Shown: positions 6,933 through 12,446 of the stretch, in pieces
Numbering within the stretch: the first letter of the stretch is position 1
How the letters are laid out: each line of letters begins with the position of its first letter
Source: Thermoleophilia bacterium
Lineage (GTDB): Bacteria > Actinomycetota > Thermoleophilia > Gaiellales > Gaiellaceae
DNA: 12,446 bases
NCBI GenBank assembly: GCA_016844515.1
Contig: JAERMP010000140.1
Location: forward strand, 1-12,446
Direction: 5' to 3'
Made by a program: the position numbers and the translations under genes
Notes under the pieces: generated by a model
Seen by the model: the letters and a program-made list of their open reading frames with translations, nothing else
What the model was told of the DNA's origin: nothing
The model's database searches: none

Positions 6933-6990
6933 GTCCGCTTCGCGGACAAGGCGCTTCGCGCCTTCCCTAAAGGCGTCCGCTTCGCGGCCG
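6933..6990 (-). repeat. Cluster of three GCGAAGC-core hairpins
   Basis: Three short palindromes follow each other: GTCCGC/GCGGAC (6933-6947), AAGGCGC/GCGCCTT (6948-6964) and CCGC/GCGG (6977-6987, extendable with one mismatch to 6974-6990). All have the loop TTC on the plus strand, so the minus strand reads GCGAAGC at each centre. As DNA, this heptamer is known to form an unusually stable mini-hairpin. The first and third share a 13-base direct repeat (6933-6945 and 6975-6987). The arrangement resembles bacterial palindromic interspersed repeats. Confidence 0.85.
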
Positions 6991-7017
6991 CTGTGTCGGT
7001 GGTGATCCCGGTCACGT

Positions 7018-7463
7018 CTAACTCCTGGTCTTGTAGGCGGGCTCGGGAGTGTCGAACTTCTCGCGATCAGCGACCGGCACGCGCTTGATCGGCTCGGCGA
7101 GGAGCATGTCCTTGGTGTAGATGAGGTCGTCGCGGGAGTACTCCGCGATCTCGAACTCGTTCCCGAGCGTGATGGCGTCGAACGGGCAGGCGAGCTCGCA
7201 GTAGCCGCAGAAGATGCAGCGGCTCAGGTTGATCTCGTAGATCCTGGCGTAGCGCTCGCCCGCGGAGACGCGGTTCTCGGCGGTGTTCTCCTCGGCAACC
7301 CGCACTTCTCCAGTCCGTTCTCGTGCTTCCAGAGACGGTGGCGCCCGCGGAAGCGTGGGTACACCGGGCGCTTGTACTCCGGATACTGCTGCGTGATCGG
7401 CCTGCGGAAGATCTGCCGGAAGGTCACGCCGAATCCCTTCAAGGTGCCGAACGGCTGCGGCAT
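7018..7463 (-). pseudogene. nuoI: NADH-quinone oxidoreductase subunit I (NuoI), frameshifted; first 4Fe-4S motif deleted
   Basis: NuoI is the two-[4Fe-4S] ferredoxin-like subunit (clusters N6a/N6b) that carries electrons from the NADH arm toward the quinone site. The ATG at 7463 gives [20 protein letters not shown], then [12 protein letters not shown] and [16 protein letters not shown], a normal NuoI N-terminus up to the first cluster cysteine (residue 54, codon 7302-7304). The frame then turns to nonsense. The expected continuation resumes at once in another frame: [38 protein letters not shown] (second cluster intact), and on to the TAG at 7018-7020. By family comparison, about 15 codons carrying the rest of the first C-x2-C-x2-C-x3-C-P motif are missing, a loss of about 46 bases (congruent to 1 modulo 3). 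A single intact NuoI cannot be made from this sequence. The gene directly abuts nuoH. The loss may be real or an assembly error. Confidence 0.9.
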
Positions 7464-8468
7464 CTAAACGGCCACCACCACGATCGCCGTGACGATGGCG
7501 TTCAGGATCGCGACGGGCAGGAGGATCTTCCAGCCGAAGCGCATCAGCTGGTCGTAGCGAAGACGCGGCAAAGTGGTACGCATCCAGATGAACAGGAAGA
7601 GGAGCAAGAGGAGCTTGCCGATGAACCAGAGCGGGCCAGCCCAAGTGGCGCCGTCCCAGCCGGGGCCGTGCCAACCGCCGAGGAAGAGCGTCACGCAGAG
7701 TCCGGAGAGCGTGATCAGGTTGATGTACTCGGACATCGAATAGAGCCCGAAGCGCATTCCGCCGTACTCGGTGTGGTAGCCGGCCACGAGCTCCTGCTCG
7801 GCTTCGGGAAGGTCGAAGGGCGCGCGAGCCGTCTCGGCCGTGCCCGCCAGGAAGAAGACGACGAGCCCGACGAACTGGGGCACCGCGTACCAGACCGTGT
7901 CGGACTGCGCGGCGACGATCTCGGTGAGCGATAAGGACTTCGCCATGATCACGACGCCGAGCACGGAGAGTGCGAGCGAGACCTCGTACGAGACGAGCTG
8001 CGCGCACGTACGCATGGAGCCGAGGAGCGCGTACTTCGAGTCCGACGACCAGCCACCGATGATGAAGCCGTAGACCCCGACCGAGCCGATGGCGAAGATC
8101 AGAATCAGCGCGATGTCGATGTCCGCGACCTGACCGGGGATGTAGACACCACCGATCTCCCAGCCGGGCCCGAACGGAATGACCGAGAACGTCGTGAGCG
8201 CCGTGAACGCGGCCAGAAAGGGCCCGAGGACGTAGAGCCAGTCGATCGCGGCGGCTGGTTGGAAGCTCTCTTTGTTGAGCAGCTTGAGGAGGTCGGCTAT
8301 GGGCTGCAGAAGACCGTACGGGCCGGCTCGGTTCGGCCCGTAGCGGAGCTGCATCCGCGCCATGATCTTGCGCTCGGCGAGCGTGAGGTACGCGAACGTG
8401 ACCATCACGAGGTTGATGACCACCAAGGCCTGGATGAGGCTCACGTACCACTCGACGTGCATCGGCAC
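7464..8468 (-). CDS. nuoH: NADH-quinone oxidoreductase subunit H (NuoH)
   Basis: NuoH forms most of the quinone chamber at the foot of the complex I membrane arm. At 334 residues with about eight hydrophobic helices it has the usual length. Both family signatures are present: AERKIMARMQLRYGPNRAGP (about residues 31-50) with LLQPIADLLKLLNKE, and AETARAPFDLPEAEQELVAG (211-230) followed by YHTEYGGMRFGLYSMSEY. The acidic residues of the second block line the proton-quinone coupling path in known structures. The start is the GTG at 8466-8468, which shares a base with the nuoG TAG and has GAAGG four bases upstream. An ATG two codons later (8460-8462) is a possible alternative. The TAG at 7464-7466 is followed immediately by the nuoI ATG. 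The sequence is intact, in contrast to its damaged neighbour nuoI. Confidence 0.96.
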   Translation of the reverse strand: MPMHVEWYVSLIQALVVINLVMVTFAYLTLAERKIMARMQLRYGPNRAGPYGLLQPIADLLKLLNKESFQPAAAIDWLYVLGPFLAAFTALTTFSVIPFGPGWEIGGVYIPGQVADIDIALILIFAIGSVGVYGFIIGGWSSDSKYALLGSMRTCAQLVSYEVSLALSVLGVVIMAKSLSLTEIVAAQSDTVWYAVPQFVGLVVFFLAGTAETARAPFDLPEAEQELVAGYHTEYGGMRFGLYSMSEYINLITLSGLCVTLFLGGWHGPGWDGATWAGPLWFIGKLLLLLFLFIWMRTTLPRLRYDQLMRFGWKILLPVAILNAIVTAIVVVAV

Positions 8469-10720
8469 TAAGCCTTCACCACCTCGACGGCAGCGTGCAG
8501 GTCGGAGGCGTGCTCGTCGGCAATGCGCGCAACCCCTTCGATCAGCTTGCGGTTCACACGCGCTCGGAGCTCGACGGACGTTCCGTTCGAGCGGACGAGG
8601 ACGGTGTCGCCCGATGCGATTCCGCGTCGCTCGGCGTCGGCGGCCGCCAGCTCGACCTCGGCATGCGGTCGCTGGAACTCGAGCTGCGCGACGCGCTCGA
8701 CCGCAGGCCCCGAGAACAACGACCGAAGGCGCTGCAGGCGCAGCGCGTCGTCAGCGGTCTCGTGTGAGAGGGTCGGCGACCCCGCCGTCGAGGAGCTGGC
8801 TGGCGCCGGAGTCTCGTAGGCATGGCGGGCGGGAAGCGGGGCATGGAGGCCGAGATCGTCCAGCGACAGGTCGCGAAAGAGATGTCCGGCTAGCTCTTCG
8901 AACACACCTGGCGCCTCCGGCGCGAGCACGACGTCGAAGCGGGCCCCAAGCTTCGCAATCCAGGCGAGCTCGTCTGGGCAGGGAGGCGGCACGGCGCGAC
9001 GGAGCCGCTGCACACGGCCCTCGAGGTTCATCGTCGTGCCGTCTCGTTCGAGCGCGGCCGTCGACGGAAGAATCAGGTCGGCCCAGCCTCCCGCGAGCTC
9101 GTGGAACATCGTCAGGACGATGACGCGCTCGGCCTGCTCGGCGAGCGCGCGAACGCTCGGGTCGGCCGCGGCGTCGTCGCCGGACACGATCAGCAGCTCG
9201 ATCGGCTCCGGATTCGCGTCGTCCGCATCTGCTGACGCCGCCCAGGCAGCCGCGGCACCGAGCGCGTTCGCGGTCGCGGGAAGATGGAAGGCTCCGGAGC
9301 CGGGCTTCTCTTCGAGCCCGAGCTCGTGCGCGAGCTCGGCGAGGCGCGCGCCCCCGCCGCCGCCCGGCCCGGACCAGATGAGAACCGCGCGCTCGGTGGC
9401 ACGCAGCCTCTTGCCGAGAGCGTTGCGCGGAGTCGCGAGCTCTTGACAGCGAGCGGCCGCGCCGCCCGGCTCCGTCGCGAGGTCACCTGTCGGCGAGCAC
9501 ACGACGATCTCGGCGCCGCGGCGGCGTGCTTCCTTGATCCAGAGGTCGACTATCGGCGCCCGCTCGACGACCGGATCGTCGCCGACCACGACGATGATCT
9601 CGGCGTCACCGATCGCGCTGAGCGGCAGGCGGAAAGCCTCGAGGGCGGTCGATGTCGCCTCGGGCATGACCGCGGAATGTGCTCCGAGGCCACCGCGGAG
9701 GAGCCGCCCCAGCGCATACGCGATCTCGGTCGTCTCCGATCCCGACAGCGCGGTAACGGTCGCGTCGCCCGCGTGGCGCAGCATCTCCTCGGCGGAGTCG
9801 AGCGCCTCGTCCCAGGTGATCTCCTCGAGCCCTTTCTTCCCGCGGCGCAGCGGCGTCGTGATCCGATCCTCCGCGCGGAGGTGTGGGTACGTGAAGCGGC
9901 CTTTGTCACAGAGCCAGCCGCGATCGATCTCGGGGTGGTTGCGGGAGAGGATCCGCTTCACCTTCCCCTCGCGGATCGTCGCCGAGACGTTGCATCCGAC
10001 CGGGCACGCGGTGCACACGGTCGGCACGTTCTGGATGTCCCAAGGCCGCGCTTCGAAGCGGTAGAGCGTTGAGGTGAGCGCTCCGACGGGGCAGAGCTCG
10101 ATCACGTTGCCCGAGAACGGCGAGCGGTACGCCTCGTCCTCGAACGTGGCGATCTCGGTACGCGCGCCACGGTTCCGGGCGATCAGCTGTCCGTCCTCGG
10201 CGACGTCCTCGGAGAAGCGCGTGCAGCGATAGCAGAGGATGCAGCGCTCCCTGTCGAGCGCGATCAGCGGCGAGACCGGGATCGGCTTGTCGACCGTGAG
10301 CTTGGGGAGCGTCATCCGCGTGTTCCCGGGCCCGTAGCGAAACGCCAGATCCTGGAGCGGGCACTCGCCGCCCTTGTCGCAGACGGGGCAGTCGAGGGGG
10401 TGGTTGACGAGGATGAACTCGAGCGTCGACTCCTGTCCTTCGGCCGCCTTCGCCGACGTCGCGGCCGTGCGGATGACCATGCCGTCGGAGACGGTGAGCG
10501 TGCATCCGGCCTGGAGCTTCGGCATCCCCTCGATCTCGATCAGGCACATGCGGCAGGCCCCCACAGGCGGGCCGAGGCGGGGCTCGTAACAGAAGACCGG
10601 GATCTCGACTCCGGCGGCCTGTGCAGCCTCGACGAGCCCCGTGCCCTTCGGCACCTCCACGGTGCGGTCGTCGACCGTGACAGCGACGATCGCCACGGCG
10701 TTCATCTCCGTCGCGCTCAT
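8468..10720 (-). CDS. nuoG: NADH-quinone oxidoreductase subunit G (NuoG), with N7 cluster motif
   Basis: NuoG is the largest subunit of the NADH arm and relays electrons through several Fe-S clusters. With the ATG at 10718-10720 it has 750 residues. The cluster ligands are visible in order: C44, C56, C59 and C73 ([2Fe-2S]); H107, C111, C114 and C120 (the His/Cys N5 site, HPLDCPVCDKGGEC); C160, C163, C166 and C210 (N4); then C236, C239, C243 and C271 (TVCTACPVGCN to GWLCDKGRF). The last set is the N7 site found only in some bacterial enzymes. The C-terminal two thirds is the molybdopterin-oxidoreductase-like domain, which in NuoG is not catalytic, and includes ELAGGWADLILPSTAALERD. The start is chosen for GCGAGG about seven bases upstream. 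An in-frame GTG (10738) lacks one, and an ATG at 10705 is too close to its purines. The nuoF-nuoG gap of 46 bp holds a palindrome. Confidence 0.95.
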   Translation of the reverse strand: MSATEMNAVAIVAVTVDDRTVEVPKGTGLVEAAQAAGVEIPVFCYEPRLGPPVGACRMCLIEIEGMPKLQAGCTLTVSDGMVIRTAATSAKAAEGQESTLEFILVNHPLDCPVCDKGGECPLQDLAFRYGPGNTRMTLPKLTVDKPIPVSPLIALDRERCILCYRCTRFSEDVAEDGQLIARNRGARTEIATFEDEAYRSPFSGNVIELCPVGALTSTLYRFEARPWDIQNVPTVCTACPVGCNVSATIREGKVKRILSRNHPEIDRGWLCDKGRFTYPHLRAEDRITTPLRRGKKGLEEITWDEALDSAEEMLRHAGDATVTALSGSETTEIAYALGRLLRGGLGAHSAVMPEATSTALEAFRLPLSAIGDAEIIVVVGDDPVVERAPIVDLWIKEARRRGAEIVVCSPTGDLATEPGGAAARCQELATPRNALGKRLRATERAVLIWSGPGGGGGARLAELAHELGLEEKPGSGAFHLPATANALGAAAAWAASADADDANPEPIELLIVSGDDAAADPSVRALAEQAERVIVLTMFHELAGGWADLILPSTAALERDGTTMNLEGRVQRLRRAVPPPCPDELAWIAKLGARFDVVLAPEAPGVFEELAGHLFRDLSLDDLGLHAPLPARHAYETPAPASSSTAGSPTLSHETADDALRLQRLRSLFSGPAVERVAQLEFQRPHAEVELAAADAERRGIASGDTVLVRSNGTSVELRARVNRKLIEGVARIADEHASDLHAAVEVVKA

Positions 10721-10743
10721 CCGGCGGCCTCGCTCCACGCCTT

Positions 10744-10758
10744 GTAACAGACTGTTAC
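10744..10758. promoter_or_regulatory. 15-bp palindrome in the nuoF-nuoG gap (candidate operator or RNA hairpin)
   Basis: GTAACAG (10744-10750) and CTGTTAC (10752-10758) are perfect inverted repeats around one central base. The element is AT-richer than its surroundings and fits wholly within the 46-bp gap between the nuoF stop (10767) and the nuoG start (10720). The dyad shape resembles a dimeric-regulator operator. As RNA it could form only a short stem with a 3-5 base loop. No regulator can be named and no promoter is evident beside it. Confidence 0.5.
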
Positions 10759-10766
10759 TTGGAAGG

Positions 10767-12107
10767 TCACGCGGACACCGTCGTCGTCTCGTGCCCGTGG
10801 CTCCCGTGCATCGCCGAGGGGGCGAGGATCCCCTCGAGCGACGAGTCGCCGTCGAACGGGCACCGACCGAGGTCGATGTGCGCCTGGTACTCGTCGCGAA
10901 AACGGTCGACGTAGCTCAGCACCGCGATCGCGTCGGAGTCGCCGAGCGGGCACAGGCACTTGCCCAGGATTCGATCGCAGACGGAGAGCAGGAGGTCGAG
11001 ATCGGGCTGCGATGCGCGACCCTCCTCGATCTTCTGGAGGATCTGCGTCAGCCAGCGCGTTCCGACACGGCAGGGTGTGCACTTCCCGCACGACTCGTGC
11101 TCGTAGAACTGGGAGACCCGGATTCCGAGCTGCACCATGCAGCAGCGCTCGTCGATGACGATCACCCCAGCCGATCCGATCGAGGAGCCGACCTGCACGA
11201 GCGAGGTGAAGTCGAGAGGTGTATCGATCTCCGCTCCGGTCAAAACCGAGGTGGACGAGCCGCCAGGGATGATCGCCTTGAGCTCGCGCCCGCCGGGTAC
11301 GCCTCCGCCGACGTCGTAGATCAGCTCGCGCAGCGTGATCCCGTGCGGCAGCTCGTAGTTCCCAGGGTTCACGACGTCTCCCGAGAGCGAGAAGACGCGC
11401 GTGCCGGTCGAGCTCTCCACGCCGAGCTTCGCGTACTCGGTGGCGCCCAGCTCGAGCACCGAAGTCACGGTCGTGATCGACTCGACGTTGTTCACGGCGG
11501 TGGGCGCGGCGTAGAGACCGGCGATCGCAGGGAACGGCGGCTTCGTCCGCGGTTGGCCGCGCTTGCCCTCGAGCGACTCGAGCAGCGCCGTCTCCTCGCC
11601 GCAGATGTACGCACCTGCGCCGCGATGGATGACCACGGTGACGCCGCCCAGCAGGTCGGCCTTGCGCATCGCGTCCAGCGACGCGCGGAGCACCTCGAAC
11701 TCTTGCTCGTACTCGCCGCGGATGTAGACGAACACGTGCTGCGAGGAGATCGCATGGGCTGCGATGAGACATCCCTCGAGGAAGCGGAACGGGACGCGGA
11801 GCATGATCTCGCGGTCCTTGAACGTCCCGGGCTCCGACTCGTCGGCGTTGACGACGAGGTAGTGCGGCTTCGCGAGCTGCTCGGGCTTGGGCACGAACGC
11901 CCACTTGCGGCCTGTGGGGAAGAACGCGCCTCCGCGCCCGCGGAGTCCCGAGGCCTCGAGCTCGGCGATGACGTCGTCAGGTGCCATGGAGCGTGCTTTC
12001 CGTAGCGGTGCAAACCCCCCGGTCGCTTCGTAGTCCTCGATCCGGGTGAGGGCGCCGCCGTCCGTGCCGGCGAACACGATCTGCGGCCGGGAGCTCCTAC
12101 TAGGCAC
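10767..12107 (-). CDS. nuoF: NADH-quinone oxidoreductase subunit F (NuoF)
   Basis: NuoF binds NADH and FMN and carries the N3 [4Fe-4S] cluster, the electron entry point of complex I. The 446-residue product shows the glycine-rich FMN loop GLRGRGGAFFPTGRKW (55-69), NADESEPGTFKDRE (87-100), HRGAGAYICGEETALLESLE (161-180) with GKRGQPRTKPPFPA, and the N3 cysteines ESCGKCTPCRVGTRW (C340, C343, C346) plus C386 in KCLCPLGD. The start is the GTG at 12105-12107, which overlaps the nuoE stop by eight bases and has GAGGAG four bases upstream. No ATG start is available, and the longer frame upstream is a Ser/Arg-rich shadow of nuoE. Oddities are Phe62 in the FMN loop where GRGGAGF is usual, CRVGT for CREGT, and a His-rich C-terminal tail (MHGSHGHETTTVSA). 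The gap to nuoG contains a 15-bp palindrome. Confidence 0.95.
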   Translation of the reverse strand: MPSRSSRPQIVFAGTDGGALTRIEDYEATGGFAPLRKARSMAPDDVIAELEASGLRGRGGAFFPTGRKWAFVPKPEQLAKPHYLVVNADESEPGTFKDREIMLRVPFRFLEGCLIAAHAISSQHVFVYIRGEYEQEFEVLRASLDAMRKADLLGGVTVVIHRGAGAYICGEETALLESLEGKRGQPRTKPPFPAIAGLYAAPTAVNNVESITTVTSVLELGATEYAKLGVESSTGTRVFSLSGDVVNPGNYELPHGITLRELIYDVGGGVPGGRELKAIIPGGSSTSVLTGAEIDTPLDFTSLVQVGSSIGSAGVIVIDERCCMVQLGIRVSQFYEHESCGKCTPCRVGTRWLTQILQKIEEGRASQPDLDLLLSVCDRILGKCLCPLGDSDAIAVLSYVDRFRDEYQAHIDLGRCPFDGDSSLEGILAPSAMHGSHGHETTTVSA

Positions 12108-12446
12108 GGAGCTCCTCGACGATCCCGGGGACGTCAGACGCCTGGACGTGCAACCTGTGGCGGTTGTCGATCGCGACGACCGTCGCCCAGCCGCAGCCTC
12201 CCAGGCACTCGACGGCGCCGAGCGTGAACGCGCCGTCTTCCGAGGTGGAGCCGGCGTCGACTCCCAACTCCCGCTCGAAGGCCTCCACGACCTGCTGCGC
12301 ACCCGAAAGCGCGCACGAGACGTTCGTGCAAACCTCGACGACCGTGCGGCCGACCGGCTCGAGGCGGAACTGGTCGTAGAACGACGCGATCGAGAGGCAG
12401 TACGCGGGTGTGAGGTCGAGTGCGTCGGCGACTTCGCGGAGCGCCT
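12100..12446 (-). CDS. nuoE: NADH-quinone oxidoreductase subunit E (NuoE), partial (N-terminus beyond the right edge)
   Basis: The last 114 residues of NuoE, the thioredoxin-like [2Fe-2S] (N1a) subunit, are visible and run in from the window edge. The visible part begins ALREVADALDLTPAYCLSIA, the usual helical region before the ferredoxin-like domain. It then shows the cluster ligands VEVCTNVSCALSG (C-x4-C) and AVECLGGCGWATVVAID (C-x3-C), spaced as in NuoE/NDUFV2. The protein ends VPGIVEELRA and TAG at 12100-12102. The CLGGC variant of CLGAC is conservative. The TAG lies inside the start of nuoF, an eight-base overlap implying coupled translation. The complete protein in this family is about 160-240 residues, so roughly 50 or more N-terminal residues lie outside the window. 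nuoA-D would be expected further upstream. Confidence 0.95.
   Translation of the reverse strand, partial: ALREVADALDLTPAYCLSIASFYDQFRLEPVGRTVVEVCTNVSCALSGAQQVVEAFERELGVDAGSTSEDGAFTLGAVECLGGCGWATVVAIDNRHRLHVQASDVPGIVEELRA

Larger units (their letters stand above)
6842..7017 (-). other. Non-coding, hairpin-rich nuoI-nuoJ gap
   Basis: This is the only sizeable gap in the operon; most other nuo junctions overlap or abut. No reading frame in it looks protein-like. It contains at least five inverted repeats (listed separately) within about 130 bases, bounded by the nuoI TAG at 7018-7020 and the nuoJ start. None is followed by a T-run on the minus strand, so intrinsic termination is unlikely. The density of palindromes suggests an inserted interspersed repeat element (REP-like), or an mRNA structure affecting downstream expression. 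No -35/-10 promoter is convincing. Confidence 0.8.

Noticed and set aside
6858..6990. CRISPR array
   Set aside because: The repeats are short palindromes of different lengths with no regular repeat-spacer pattern, and there are no cas genes.
7464..8451. Apparent long protein in which an Arg-rich N-terminal part runs into the NuoI C-terminus
   Set aside because: The upstream part is nuoH read in the wrong frame. It joins the NuoI tail only because the nuoI deletion shifted the frame, so it is not a fusion gene.
10721..10738. Extended NuoG start at the GTG at 10738
   Set aside because: It has no ribosome-binding site and adds only six Arg-rich residues. The ATG at 10718-10720 has a better-placed GAGG.

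Overview
The window is a high-GC, one-directional stretch in which every supported gene lies on the minus strand. Frequent GTG starts, 1-8 base overlaps and the protein sequences suggest a high-GC Actinobacteriota genome. My best guess is the class Thermoleophilia (Gaiella- or Solirubrobacter-like). That placement rests on the feel of the sequences, not on a phylogenetic marker.

In transcription order (high to low coordinates) the window holds most of a nuo operon, which encodes the proton-pumping NADH:quinone oxidoreductase (respiratory complex I): nuoE (cut by the window edge), nuoF, nuoG, nuoH, nuoI, a 176-base non-coding gap, then nuoJ, nuoK, nuoL, nuoM and nuoN. nuoA-D would lie beyond the right edge. 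NuoE/F/G form the NADH-oxidising arm (FMN and Fe-S clusters), NuoI links it to the quinone site, NuoH is part of the quinone chamber, and NuoJ-N are membrane subunits with the antiporter-like pumps L, M and N. Downstream are three further genes in the same direction: a UPF0173 metallo-beta-lactamase-fold hydrolase, a 90-residue protein I do not recognise, and the start of a DUF1028 protein cut by the left edge.

The operon as written carries two damaging changes. nuoI has lost roughly 46 bases, which removes the first 4Fe-4S motif and shifts the frame. nuoN contains a perfect 23-bp tandem duplication that scrambles its last ~35 residues. The DUF1028 gene also has no ordinary start codon. Several such faults in 7.5 kb point either to assembly or consensus errors or to real decay of the operon; raw reads would decide.

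Two non-coding elements deserve attention. The nuoI-nuoJ gap is a chain of hairpins, three of them with the GCGAAGC core on the transcribed-sense strand, and it looks like an interspersed palindromic repeat element or an mRNA-structure control point. A 15-bp palindrome sits in the 46-bp nuoF-nuoG gap. The NuoL sequence also has Gly where the family usually has the TM5 proton-channel Glu. I found no CRISPR array, RNA gene, transposase or clear promoter, and nothing I would call a new defence or mobile system.
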